Assembly (NCBI GenBank): GCA_038502055.1 | Contig: JAXRKN010000027.1 | Location: 186,001-250,000 of the forward strand | DNA length: 64,000 bases | Source: Tanytarsus gracilentus | Taxonomy: Eukaryota > Arthropoda > Insecta > Diptera > Chironomidae | Reading direction: 5' to 3' | In this document: positions 19,362 to 31,011 of the stretch, in pieces | How positions within the stretch are numbered: the first letter of the stretch is position 1 | Layout of the letters: each line of letters starts with the position of its first letter | Program-made: the position numbers and the translations under genes | Notes under the pieces: generated by a model | Databases searched by the model: none | What the model was told of the DNA's origin: nothing | What the model saw: the letters and a program-made list of their open reading frames with translations, nothing else

Positions 19362-20850
19362 ATGTTTTGGTGAGTTTTTATTTATTTAAATTAATTAAAA
19401 TCTTTATTAAAAATAATTTAAAAAAAAATTAAATAATTTACTAAAAGTTTTTTCATAAAAATAAAATAAAATAAATAATTAAAGTAAAAATTTAATTTTT
19501 TAAATATTTATTTTTACCTTTCTTGAATTATTTAAATTAGGATTCAGGGATTAATTAATCTATTAAAGAATTATTTAAATTATATTAAAAAATATTTTGA
19601 AGCATTTAAAACCCAAAAATTATTTTAAAAAAGTGAAAATTTTTTAAATAGTCTAAAAATTACAAATTTTTTTACGCTTTCCAAACCATGAAATTCATGG
19701 TATGTTAAGTAATTTTAATTATTTATAAACAAATTTAATTCCTTAAAAATCCGACTTCATAGTAATTCCATCGTGCCACCTCTTAGTCATTAATCAATCA
19801 ACAAATTTAATTACATAAAAAACATCAAAAAGTTTAAAATAAATTATTTTTCAATCTTTCAGGTCAATTTCATTAATCTTCGCTCTCTTATCAACATCAC
19901 AAGCTGTTCCCAAATGCGGTCTGTGGACGATTGACGAATGCGTTAAAGATGCGGAAATATGCAAAGACAAAGAAATTTTATTGACAACAATTTTTTTGTC
20001 AAATGACAACGAAACTCGGAAATCTCAAATTAAGGAAGAATTGCCGGCAGGATTTAGTTCACCTAATCTCATAAACTCAATCGAAATTGTTGAAAAATCT
20101 TGCGAGCAATTTCCCCAAAAAATGAAAGAATTTTTTAACAATTTGGAAATTATAAAAATCTCAAAATCTGGAATGAAAAGTGTAAAAAAATCTGACATCG
20201 AAATTTATCCAAAACTCAAAGAAATTAATTTATCGGAAAATGAAATTTTGATTTTGGAATCGAATTTATTTGAAGGAAATTTAGACGTTGAAGTAAGTTT
20301 TAAATTTTTAATGAATTTGAAAAAATGTTAATTAATTTTTTAGGTCATAAATTTCAGCGGCAATAAAATCGCCAACATCGGATTTAATTTTCTCATTCCT
20401 CTGCTCAAACTTCGCGATGCGAAATTCTTCCGTAATCCATGCATTAATGAAGCTCATCGTGAACCCTTCGACGACCTCATTTCAAATCTCAGATCAAAAT
20501 GTCCAACGACCGATGAATTGCTGCAGCGAGAATGTGTGACTAAAATTCTTAAATCTGAAAGTTTAAATAACGAAATATGGAAGAGAAATGGATCGCAACC
20601 TGGACTTCAACCACCAGCAAGTCTTTACGCTAAATGCACAATTGATAATTTACATTTTCACTATAACGAAGTTGAAAGACTTGAAAGGGAAATTGATAGA
20701 CTTGATGGAAAACCGGAAAAACCTCGAAGATGCAACATCAATAAAATTAACACAGTCAGAGATAAAAATTGCATATCGAGTGGAAATTATCATCCGATCG
20801 AACAACGACCGATGTCAATGAGCAAATACAGCGAAAATGGTCAGATTTAA
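19362..20850 (+). CDS. Secreted leucine-rich-repeat protein
   Basis: Three-exon model 19362-19369, 19863-20292, 20344-20850, giving 314 residues. Exon 1 codes only for MF and two bases of W. The join reads MFWSISLIFALLSTSQA, a signal peptide. Then comes a Cys-bearing cap (CGLWTIDEC, C at VEKSC) and a few LRRs (LKEINLSENEILILESNLFE; INFSGNKIANIGFNFL). A C-terminal cap of the FRNPCINE type follows. The last ~100 residues are charged and helical, with three more Cys. This design matches small secreted insect LRR proteins of haemolymph or gut. The ligand is unknown. Confidence 0.75.
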
Positions 20851-21591
20851 AAAAATCTTAGTGGAAAAAATAAAAAATTTTAAACAGGGTAAAAATTTTA
20901 GTTTTGATCCTGCACCTAACTTTAACATATTTTAAAATTATGACAAAATCCCCATTAATTTCCATCGACATGCGGAAGGTCATCGCTTCCTCATTAATTT
21001 ACTTTCATTAATTATGCTGATAACTTTATGATTGATTCCGTTCGATTTACATTAAGCCAAATATTTTATTTGCTTTTATTTAGATTGCGATAAGAAAGTA
21101 AATAAAAATAAATGTCATAATTAAAAATCACGTGGAGAGAAAGTGGATTAGTGACATTTTAGAATTTTTTTAAGATAAATTGTTGGGAAGCTTTTAAGGT
21201 TCATGGAACTTTTGCGGTATTTTTAGATTTTACTTTTTTTATCTCGATTAATGACGCAAAAATTCCAAAACTTCCTCGATGACGTAAATTTTCCTGTCAT
21301 AAAATGATTTTTCCCCTAGGATATCCCTAACCAAGCTTACGTAACAATTTATTTACTCAATCACCGGTTCATTATCAATGAAAGATTTTATTACACCACA
21401 AATTGTAGTAAAATTTTCTGATAAAATTTTTCCTATATAAAAATTATGCGATTGAGCTGAAACTAAATCATTTTGGAGTTGTGATTGAGAGTGAAATGAA
21501 GTGAAAATTGGATTAAATAAAAAATTTTGGTGAAAAATAATTTTTTGGAGTGAAATTTTGCATCAGAATTTGAGGAGAAAATTTTTCTAGG
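20851..21591 (+). other. Intergenic region with the promoter of the Cys-rich secreted gene
   Basis: No gene was seen. A good TATA box (TATATAAAA) lies at 21434-21442, with a possible start site near ATCATTTT about 33 bases downstream (around 21467) and a leader to the ATG at 21592. Confidence 0.45.
21434..21442 (+). promoter_or_regulatory. TATA box of the Cys-rich secreted gene
   Basis: TATATAAAA is followed about 33 bases later by TCATTTT, an initiator-like site, and 150 bases later by the start codon of the gene at 21592. Confidence 0.5.
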
Positions 21592-22361
21592 ATGGATTTG
21601 AAAATTTTGGTGAGTTTAAAATTTCAAACTTTTTTGACAAATTTTCAACCTAAAAAACATAAAAATTTATTTTATTTTTAACAGTTTGAATTTAAGTCGA
21701 AATTAACAAATTCCGATAAAACTTTTCAATTTTTCTCTTCTCAGCTTCTTTTAGTAATTTTCTGCACTTTTCATGTTACCTCATCTCAACTCCGGCAGAA
21801 CCGCAAGCCGGCAGTTTTAAATTCTCAGCTTTATTCGCAAATTTTCGCTGACCTAAATCCAAAAAGCAACTCAGTCAACAATAATTATGATTTTGCGCAA
21901 AGTGAGTTTGATCAAAGTTACAACGATTTTGAGGATGGTGGATTGAGAAGCGTGCGATATGCTAGAAAAATTGAAGCTTTTAGTCTTTGCAGTACAAATG
22001 ATGTATTTGTGGACTTGAGCAATGATCCAGACTACGTTTACACTCCTCCAACCTACAAAAATGTCACATGTGAGTTTTCAATATTTTAGGGATTTAAAAT
22101 TTAGACAATTTTAAAAATATTTTTGAATTTTAAACAGGCAAGAACCGTTTCACACCACCTCCATTGACTACAGACTACAACAAGGAAGTTTGCCATCGCA
22201 TTCAAGGAATTGGTCTGACCGGTTGCTTTCCCTCCGAACACGACGAATTTCATCTGCGTTGTCCTCGATTTGATAACGGTGCTCCATGTGAGGTTGTCTA
22301 CCGAAGAATTTCCGATTGTCACTGCATGTTCGTTCCAAAAGGAATTCCTTGGAGAGGATAG
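21592..22361 (+). CDS. Secreted cysteine-rich protein, possible cystine-knot factor
   Basis: Three-exon model 21592-21609, 21745-22069, 22138-22361, giving 188 residues. Exons 1 and 2 join as MDLKILLLLVIFCTFHVTSS, a signal peptide. Residues ~25-90 are polar, with RYARK near residue 84 as a possible proprotein cleavage region. The C-terminal ~100 residues have eight Cys, including VCHRIQGIGLTGCFPSE, LRCP and DCHC. The layout of signal peptide, spacer, basic site and compact Cys-rich domain is like Spaetzle or other cystine-knot ligands, but the spacing does not let me assign a family. The gene has its own TATA box at 21434. Confidence 0.7.
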
Positions 22362-22719
22362 AAAGATTTTTTAATAACTTAAACGTTGTAAGCCAATTTT
22401 CGTGTTGAGTTTTTCAGAAATTAATAAACAAATATTTTTAGGGATCGAAAGAAAAATTTGAATTTTATTTTTTTAATTGGTATTAATTTAAATTTTTAAC
22501 GATTGAATTTAATTTAGATTTTAATATTTTTAATATTTCAAAAAACTATTATTTAACATTTTTAAATTTGGATTTTTTAACGGTTTAAATTTGAATTTTT
22601 TTAACTGTTAATATTTGAATTTTTTATCATTTAAGTTTGAATTTTTTAACGATTATTTTTTAAAAATTTTAAATTCATCAAATTCACTTGAAAATATTTT
22701 AAAATTGTTTTAAATTTTT
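22362..22719. other. Convergent intergenic stretch with degenerate repeats
   Basis: The stretch separates the 3' ends of the Cys-rich gene (AATAAA near 22423) and painless. The part 22490-22660 consists of degenerate repeats of a word like TTTAACGATTTAAATTTGAATT. There is no coding sequence. Confidence 0.45.
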
Positions 22720-25700
22720 TTAGTAAAAATTTTCTCTCGACTTTGTCAGCAAAACTTCCATCTGCATCATCAACTTCCTCATTCCTCTCTCGATTGTTTC
22801 AATTTTCTCGCTAATATCCGAATCCTTTTTATCTTTATTCTTAATAATCGCAATTAATCTCTCAAAATCTTTCTCGTCAATGCTGTAACTTTTAACATCG
22901 CCATCATTTTTCTTCAAAATTGGCTCTTGACCTCGATTGATTTTATAGAAAACATTTTTATATTTTAAATCAATCCAAAGAGTTTCCATTTTATGCAAGA
23001 ATGGATAGCGATTGACGATGAAAGTTAAAATTCGTTTTGTGAGTCGAATGATGCAGTTGAGGTCACGATCGTGAATATTTTTATCGAGGTCACGAGCTGT
23101 TGAAGATTTTTTAGCACTAAAATTAGAAGTTTTTAATTTTAAATTATTTTTTGATTTTTCAACTCACCAAACTTTCCAGTACAAATTGCACAAAATCTTC
23201 TCGCAATCTGCGGTTGTTCTCACTCGTTGCTTCAACGTTAAAAATTCCGCCGAATCTTTCAACTTTTGGATGTCGCTGATCGCTAAACCGTTAATCAAGT
23301 TGTAAAGTATGAAAGCTGTCAACACAAAGCAGAGAAATAAAATTTGCTTCCAAATCGAGTCGAGTTTGTGAGGTTCAACGCTAAAATCGCCAGCAAACAT
23401 TAAAATTGTTTTGATGAAAGACGTGAAAGGATTTTCAAAATTTTTAAAGACAGTTTCGTTTCCGTATAAATTTCCAGTTGCATTCGGTCCATGTTTGATT
23501 GGTCTTAAAATTGCATAAAATGCAAAAGTAAACGCGAGAATTATCAGCACAAAAATTGTGAAGAACTTTAGGAATGTTATCGTGACTTCCTTCAACATGA
23601 ACATGTAAATCGATAGCGATGAGTAAGGAAGAATACTCAAAAGTTCAATGGCACCAAAAAGAATAATAAAAGCTGACGAAACTTGAAAAGTGTGAAAGTT
23701 GTGAGTGACGAGGGAAAAAAATAAAAGCCAAGAAGTTCCGATCATCAATAATTCAAGTTTGTTGCTCTTCTTCTTGAAATATTCAAGTTTGTTGTCGGTA
23801 ATCCAGAAAAATTGAATTGTTTCACGAATTGTTAAGTAGGAGGTTGCAACTCCGGCTGGAATCAGAATCTGAACCAACTCAGTCTCGTCCTGGAATTGCA
23901 AAAAAATTTATTAAATTTCAGAAATTTAAAATTATTGCAGTTTTTTAGAACTAATAAAAATTATTGCAGTTTTTTAGAACTAATAAAAATTATTGTAGTT
24001 TTTAGAACTAATAAAAATTATTGCAGTTTTTTAGAACTAATAAAAATTCCTGCAGTTTTTTAGAACTAATAAAATATTATTGTAGTTTTTTAGATCTAAT
24101 AATAATTATTGCAGTTTTTTTTAAAAAAATTATAGCAGATATTTTTAAAACTCACCTGTGGATCATAATGAACGAAAGTCAGCATAAACGGAAACACATA
24201 ACACAAGCAAAACATGTACAAATTCAAATTGTAAATCTGCGAGAATTTGTGGCTTTTTAGATTGATGAAAGTCGAAAGCACCGGATGAGTTATTAAATTT
24301 CTCAACTTGTCACTCCCTAAAATCCACTCAAGTGGTCGCATGCCATTCGAAAACATCAAATCGCCATTTTTATCGCGATGATTTTTCATTGAAATCGGTC
24401 GAATGTCTGGCGATATTAAAAAAGAGTAATCGATCTGAACTCCTCGAATGTCATCTCGATTTACTCCATTTGCTGGTGCCATTGTCACTCGCGAGTCTAA
24501 AAACTGCTCGAATATTTTCGCATTAAACCAATTTGTGTCTTTTTCACTCGCCATTTGTTCATCCTCATAACCCAAATAATAACCTTTTTCCAGCAGTTTA
24601 AGCATCGCATATTCATTGTTTATCGAGTCGAAAGAACCTTTTTGCTGTTTTTGAGTGTCGATCGAGTGACAACTGATCAAAATCTGCATCGCTTTTCTCA
24701 TTCCAGTGTCGAGGGCAATTTTCAATAAGACATTTGAGTCCTCTTGAAGTTTAGCATTGAAATTTTCGCCAGGCGCGAGCGATTGTCGAATATAATCGAG
24801 ATATTCAGGAAAAGTGTCTTCAAAATCATCTTCATCGTTTTCTCTGAGCGACAGAAAGAGTTTGTAGAATGGTGAAATTTCACAGAAAGCATTTCTATAG
24901 TAATGATAGTCCTTCGAGTTGACCTTCCAATATTTGATCAAAATTCGAAGCAAATCATCTTGAATTTCGCCCCTCGGCATCGCCAGAATTGTGTCAATTT
25001 TAACTTCCCTTCTTATGTCTACAACTTCTCGCATCTCTTTCAAAATCTCATTCAAAATTATCAAACACTGTCCGACATTTTTATCATCGCTCATCATTTT
25101 TCCATAGAGTTTGTTGAAAATCGACATTCCAGCTTTCTTTCCATAATAATCGGATTTAATTTTGAGGAAATAATTTTTATCGACAACAAAATCACCGCAA
25201 TTTCTCTCCTTCAGGTCGTGAATTAGAAAAGTAAATAAATTCATGTCGTCATTCGACTCGACGACATAATCGACAACATTCATGCCTTTTGCATTGACTG
25301 CATGTATCGCGTGTGCGTCACGCCAAAACTCACATTCGCTCCACACGAATGCAATAAATTCATCGCTGCCCGGCTCACGCATTATTTTCTCAAGTAAACT
25401 CAGATCGTCGTTTGTTTTACGATAGCACAAAATGCGCTGCGATATCGGCTCATTATTATTCAGCCAATGGTAATTAGTGCTTGCGTCGGTGCCTCCGCTT
25501 GGAATTTTCAATTGATTGTTGTTGTTTTGACGGAAAATGTTGAAGATTGATTTATGTGTTTCGAGGTTCTTTTGATCGTTAATTGTGGGATCGACGCGAG
25601 ATGATGATTTCCGTATTGGACGTTGGAGAAGCATTTTGAACTTTTCGAGGTTCTTGCTGGCGAAAGCTTCGTTGAGTTTTTTCTGGAATTTTATAATAAA

Positions 25701-26216
25701 TTTAAAATTTTTAGTAGAGTTGAGTCTAATTTTTTTTGAACTAAAAAAAATTAAAAATTTTTAAAGTTCAATTTTTGAACTAAATTTTTAAAAAAGTTCA
25801 AACTATTTGAAGTTTATTTTTGAACTAAATAAATAATAAATTTAATTTTTAATTCTTTTGAACTAAGAACATTAATGACATTTTAAGTTCAATTTTTGAC
25901 TTAAATTTTTAATAAAGTCAAAAAATTTCAGGTTCAATTTTTTAAACTAGAAAATTAAAAGTTCTAAAAAATTTAAGGTTCTATTTTTTGTCTAAATATT
26001 ATAAATATAATCCAGGGTAAAATCAAAAATTGTTTGAAGATTTTTAACTTAAATAAAAATTTTAAAATTCTTCGAATAATTTTTCTGACTTTTAACTTTG
26101 AAGTAAAGATCTGACACCTTGTTAATTTTTTCTAAACCTACCAGCAACAATTTTTCTTCGGCATCGATATTTTTTACCACATAAACGGTATCACAGACGA
26201 AATTAAGATTATTCAT
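22720..26216 (-). CDS. pain: TRPA-family cation channel, painless orthologue
   Basis: Four-exon minus-strand model 26216-26142, 25682-24156, 23889-23168, 23116-22720, giving 906 residues, close to the length of Drosophila Painless. The N-terminal ~460 residues are cytoplasmic and correspond to Painless's weak ankyrin region (FPEYLDYIRQSLAPGENF, QIDYSFL). Then MRPLEWILGSDKLRNLITHP leads into the first membrane helix. Six transmembrane segments follow, with a pore loop near ILMFAGDFSVEP and the S6 run LYNLINGLAISDIQ. The short C-terminus ends in a helical IERGMRKLMMQMEVLL segment, as in Painless. In flies the channel mediates noxious heat and mechanical nociception in sensory neurons. Intron 2 (23890-24155) contains a 29-base minisatellite. 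No frame damage was seen. Confidence 0.87.
23931..24121. repeat. 29-base minisatellite in painless intron 2
   Basis: About six and a half tandem copies of ATTATTGCAGTTTTTTAGAA plus CTAATAAAA, with small differences between units. The array lies wholly in the intron. The plus-strand word TTGCAG looks like a splice acceptor but is on the non-coding strand of the gene. Confidence 0.85.
25683..26141 (-). other. Intron 1 of painless, filled with AAGTTCAATTTTTGAACT words
   Basis: The intron is composed largely of degenerate repeats around AAGTTCAATTTTTGAACTAA, which is itself nearly palindromic. Splice sites (minus strand) are GTAGGT at the 5' end and CCAG at the 3' end. Confidence 0.5.
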
Positions 26217-26827
26217 CTTGATACCGCTCGGAAAATTGTAAATTTTCTCGTTTAAATTTTCCAGCGTTTATAATTTGCTTTATTTGATGTTAAAGCTCTA
26301 AAATCTCAACAGCAACTGAAGCTGAGTTCTCAAATATTTAAGATTGAATCATAATTAAAGATTGAAAATTAAGTGGAGAAAATTGATTGAGAATTTCACA
26401 TGATTAGCATGCAGTCAGAGGTGATTATTCATGTGGGATGTTGAGAATTTATGGAATTAAAGCAGTTGAGAAAAAGTTCAATGAATTTTTTAAATATTTA
26501 ATAAATAATTTGGATTAAATTTTTTGAGTTATTTTTAATTAAATTATCAACTTAATTAAATCCACTAATTTTTCATATGGAGTTTGACATTTGATCGACA
26601 ACTTATCACAAATTAAATTTTATAATCCACAAATTATCGGTTCATTGACACAAATCATAAAATCGGAAGCACTTCAAAAAACGCTTCCTATTTTTTTTTA
26701 TTTTCCCTTCTTTAAACATTTCGAAATCTAAAAAAAATTATCGCGCTTATCTCAATGACGACCCCGATTGAATTTTAACACACACTTAATTGATTGCATT
26801 TCAAAAAGATTTATTTAATTGATTGAT
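26217..26827. other. Intergenic: painless promoter side and 3' end of a CBM14 gene
   Basis: No gene was seen. The region upstream of the painless start (26217-26400) would hold its 5'UTR and promoter on the minus strand. TAATTAA-like and GATA-like words are present, but nothing decisive. Confidence 0.35.
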
Positions 26828-27734
26828 TTAACAAAATAAACAAGTCTCGCAAGTTTCGCGATCACCGCGGAAGCAAATTCCTAAGTTGCGAACGAAAATT
26901 CGACCAGGATTGCATTCACCGAGATAAGGACGACCGAAAGAGCAGAGAATGAATTGATAGCAATTAGTTGGATGCGGAAGACGTCTGTAGAAAATTCCAT
27001 CGCAAATGTCGTTGGGAATTCCAGGAGGTGGAGGGGTTGGGGTGCCGATTCCAATTGTTGTTGTTGTTGTTGTTGGCGGTGGGGGTGGAAGAGTTGTTGT
27101 TGTAGTAGTTGTTGGAGGTGGGATTGTGGTCCTTGAGCAGGTTTCAACGTAACCTTTTAAAATGCAGAAAGAAGATTTTTTATTTTAATCTTAGATTGAG
27201 TTTTTAATCTTTAAATTTTAATTCTTGACTTAATTTCATTATTAGTTTTAATCCTAGATTTAACTTTCATTTTTGGATTTTAATCCTGGATTTATTTTTT
27301 ATCGTTCAACTTTAATCTGAACTTCATTTTTTTTATAATTTAATCCTAGATTTAATTTATTTTTCAATCCTGGATTTAAATTTTAATGCTTGATTTAATT
27401 TTTAATCTTTAATCATAAATTTAATTTTTAATTTTTTAATTTTTTGTTTTTAATCTTGAATTAAATTTTGAACCGATAAAAAATATTTTTTAATAATTTA
27501 ATCTTTACCTGGTTCACATTCTCCAAAAGTTTCGTTATATCTGAAGAAAACATGATCTACTGGACATTCCCGAATATTTCCAAGGCCGAAAACACAAACA
27601 ACATAAAAGTTACAAAGTGATGCAACTGGATGTGGAATAACTCCTAATACATCTGGTTCACATGGAATTGTTTCTTCTTGAATCGATGGACTCACAAAAA
27701 TTGCCAAAGCTAAAATTATTAATTTTGAGTTCAT
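26828..27734 (-). CDS. Secreted chitin-binding protein with two CBM14 (peritrophin-A) domains
   Basis: Two-exon minus-strand model 27734-27509 and 27153-26828, giving 183 residues. The signal peptide is MNSKLIILALAIFVSPSIQ. The first CBM14 domain (about residues 24-77) shows the six-Cys pattern with HPVASLCNFYVVC. A Thr/Pro-rich linker of about 40 residues (runs of T and P) follows. The second domain has HPTNCYQFILCSFG and ECNPGR. CBM14 domains bind chitin in the peritrophic matrix or cuticle. The gene is head to head with another two-domain CBM14 gene starting at 28392, 657 bases away, suggesting a duplicated and inverted pair that may share control. Intron 1 is full of degenerate TTTAATCCTAGATTTAATTT repeats. 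Confidence 0.85.
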
Positions 27735-28391
27735 TTTTTACTTTTTTTCACGTCTTATCCTTTCAACAATTCGACAATAAATGACTTTTGTTCATATTAT
27801 TTTTGGACTTCTGATGGCTTAAGCTTTTAATCGATTGCAGCAATAAAATTAATTTACCGATAAAAGGGCTGAAAGTCAATGATGATAAGAAAACACGTGA
27901 AAACCGGTGAATAACTTATTTGGTCATCAATGACGGTTTAATTAATTTTTGTGTTTGCACACTCAAGATAGATTTCTAAGAAAATATTTTACATCGTTAA
28001 TTTTAATCAAATTTTAAATTTTAAATGAAGTTTATTGAAATTTAATTTAAACCTGAGCTTAAAAACTAAAAAAAATTAAAATTTTTAATTGGAAATATTT
28101 TGAAAAAATTAACAAAATTCCAAAGTTAAAATAAAAAAAAATTAAATCTTTAAATTTATATTGTGAATTTTAAAAATTTTCTCCAATGATTTTTTTAAAC
28201 TCTCCAAAAACTAATCTAAAATTTTTCCTCTCTTCAAAACCCTGAAAAGAAATTATTTTTTATCAAAACACTTTTTATCGCCTAAAACTTTAATCTTTCG
28301 CAGATTTTACTCTTCGCAGCCGCTGATAAAATAAACAAGCCCTCACAATTTTTGTCATTTTTCATCGAGAGCTGAAAGTGAAAAGATCAAA
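27735..28391. other. Shared upstream region of two divergent CBM14 genes
   Basis: A candidate bidirectional regulatory region between the two chitin-binding genes. GATA-type words (TGATAAGA near 27881, CTTATC near 27755) are present, in keeping with gut-expressed insect genes. That link is inference. No further gene was seen. Confidence 0.4.
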
Positions 28392-30566
28392 ATGAAGTTA
28401 ATACTTTTAGCAATTTTTCTGTTATTTGGAGCGTCCAATGGTCAAATTGTTGTTAACGTTTGTGAAGGTCTCGAGCTTCAATTAATTCCGCATCCAAGCG
28501 ATTGCTCTCAATTTATTTTGTGCGTTTGGGAACTTCCTTCTTTTCAAAGATGCAGATTTGGAGAAATTTTCAGTCCAGAGGTTATGAATTGTGTGCCAGG
28601 CACTATGAGATAATTTCATTCAAACGTGTGCAAGTTAAATTTCGAATACTAAGATCAAATTTATTTTTCGAGTAAAAAAATATTTTTTTCCTTGAAAATA
28701 TATAATTTTTATCGAATGGTTTAGTTTTCTATCACTCAAAATCAAATTTTAAGTTAATCCCAACCTCCTACTGAGCTGCAAACTCAAAAAAAAGAATTAA
28801 TAAAAAATTCATTGCCTACTAATTTACTTTTAATATTAAAAAATTTAATAAATTTTCCTTGCGAAAATATGCATTTTATTAAAGTGGAAATTAGCCTAAT
28901 TTCCGGCTTTTTCCCGGCATCACTTGTATATATAAAATGATTGTTCATGTATCTATCTACATTTTCTGATATTCATATGTCGGTTCTGTTCGGTTCCGCA
29001 GAAGTTTTTTAATGCTGAATTTTACTAAACTTTGAGGAACCACAGCTTAATATTTCCTCCTTATTTCCAAAATCTATTGATGCAGTTTGGTAGATATGAC
29101 TTTTCTCATTTGAAGTCTAAATATCATCGAATATTGAATGTGCTCACATTTAGAGATATTTGGACTTATACCAAAGGGTAATTTTGTATTGAAAATCACA
29201 TAAAACCTCGTGGAGCTGGTAATGTTAAGGATACAATTTTCGAAATAATATTTTTTATTAGCTACGGTATCAAGCTTTTAATCGAGTAAAGGGAATTAAT
29301 TTTAAAACAAACTTAAAGCTAAATTTAACGAGTTTTAAAGAAACTTGCACACGATTGAATGAAATTATCTCATAGTGCCAGGTGAGCAATTTTGAAATTA
29401 AAAAAAATTTAAAAATTTAAAATTAATTTTTTTACATTTAAAAAAATTTTTTTTAGAAAATATCAAGCAAAAGTTTTTAATTAAAAAATTTCCCAATGAT
29501 TTTTTTACCATCAAAAATTCTTCAAGAGTTTATCGAAAAAAATTTAATTCCACTCTAAATCCAAATAATTTCATAAAGATTTAAAACTCTTCGATATACC
29601 GCAACGAAAAATTTTGCACGCTCTAAATTAATTTTTTACGATAAACTCAATGTGTCATCTGACACCGAATTAATAATTCTCTAATTAAGATAATAAAAAA
29701 AATTATCAAAGAGCTTCCGATAAATGAAAATGCACTTGATAACTCAAAAAAATTAGTTGATTGATAAGGGAGTCGTGACTGATGATTTAAGTCTGTGTTA
29801 AATAATTTTGGGTCATAAAATGTTCGATAAAGTGATTTATGGACATTAAAGATCAAAAACAGAGGGTGATTTGATAAAAGTGAATCATGATCATGATCAA
29901 GCATTGAAATGCGTCATTTACTATTTTTTAAGTTCTAAACTTTGTTAAACTTTTTTATGACTCAATTTTTTTCCAGGAAATCCCGACACTTGTGAAGTTT
30001 TCACCACCACACCTGGAATGCCAACACTTCCAACAATTTCACCGACTTTACCTTCAATATCTCCAACTTTTACTTTCACCTTTCCGAGTCTTCCAACCAC
30101 AATGCCAATCGGAACAACTCCAGAACCAGAACCGACTTTACCTGGACCAACTTTACCCACTTTCCCATCACTTCCAACCTTACCTTCACTCCCGACTTTA
30201 CCATCATTTCCAACTTTACCATCTTTACCTTCTTTACCAACAACAACAACGGCCGGAATCGGCACAAATCCACCACCAGAAACGACAACTTGTGAGTTTC
30301 AAAAAATTAAATCAAATTTTGAAAATTTTACAAATTAATTTTTAGCTCAACGACCACCCGGCGATCCTTCACTCTGCCGCAACAACAACTTCCGATTTGT
30401 TGCTGATCCAAATTGTTGTTACTGCTATTATTACTGCATGTTTGACTTGCCAGTGCCGGGAACATGTGAAGCCGATAGAATTTTCAACGAGAGATTTAGA
30501 GGATGCGTTCTGGGCGATCAAGCGACTTGCACACCAAACTTTCCAAACTTTCCTTTTACACCTTGA
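28392..30566 (+). CDS. Chitin-binding CBM14 protein gene interrupted at its first splice donor by a transposon
   Basis: The ancestral model has three exons: 28392-28599, 29977-30291, 30346-30566 (247 residues, frame kept). The signal peptide is MKLILLAIFLLFGASNG. A CBM14 domain follows (HPSDCSQFILCVWE, ending NCVPG), then a Pro/Thr-rich linker of about 95 residues with many LPTLPS-type repeats. The second domain is CBM14-like (NFRFVADPNCCYCYYYCMF). The true donor sequence CCAG/GTGAGC now lies at 29378, because a 777-base element (28601-29377) sits between CCAGG and its duplicate. As read in the genome, exon 1 runs into the element and stops after PGTMR. A GC donor (CCAG/GCACTA at 28599/28600) could in principle rescue splicing. 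Either the gene is disabled in this haplotype, or it uses the weak donor. Confidence 0.75.
28601..29377. mobile_element. Transib-like non-autonomous element with 5-base target duplication
   Basis: The terminal inverted repeats of about 36 bases start CACTATGAGATAATTTCATT at the left, and the reverse complement ends ATGAAATTATCTCATAGTG at the right, with one mismatch by eye. The element is flanked by direct repeats CCAGG (28596-28600 and 29378-29382). TIRs beginning CACTATG with GC-rich 5-base target duplications are characteristic of the Transib superfamily, the relatives of RAG1. No transposase frame was seen in its 777 bases. It sits exactly on the splice donor of a CBM14 gene. Confidence 0.8.
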
Positions 30567-31011
30567 GGAATGAAGAAATTTTATGGAATTTAATGAATAA
30601 AAATTATTTTATTTAAAATATTTTGAAGTTTAAAGTTCTCTTTAAAATATTTTAAAACAATCTTAAAAATTAAATGCTAGGAAATTTTATTTAAATATTT
30701 TTTAACATTTTCAGATGAAATTTTTCGGTTGATAATCTAAAATTTATTTTTTCATTTCATAAACATCCGAAACTAAACTTGTGTAAACTTTTAATATTAA
30801 TTGTTTGAAGAAAAAAAATTTAATTCCGTCATTAACTATTCAAAGAAGTGTTCAAGTAAATAATAAACAACCGGATCTAAAAAGAGATGAAATAAAATTT
30901 TAACTTGTGTTAGTTTAAAAATAAAATTGTTAGGTTTAAAAGAAAATATTAAATTCAAAAGTCGATCAGTTCTTTTTATAATTTCAATAAGAAATTTTAC
31001 GATAAAAAAAT
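30567..31011. other. Intergenic between the CBM14 and B-lectin genes
   Basis: AT-rich, with a polyadenylation-type AATAAA near 30595 for the CBM14 gene. No gene or clear TATA box was found. Confidence 0.35.

Noticed and set aside
29945..30265. Minus-strand Gly/Lys/Val-rich repeat frame
   Set aside because: It is the antisense of the Pro/Thr-rich linker of the CBM14 gene; the plus frame joins real exons.
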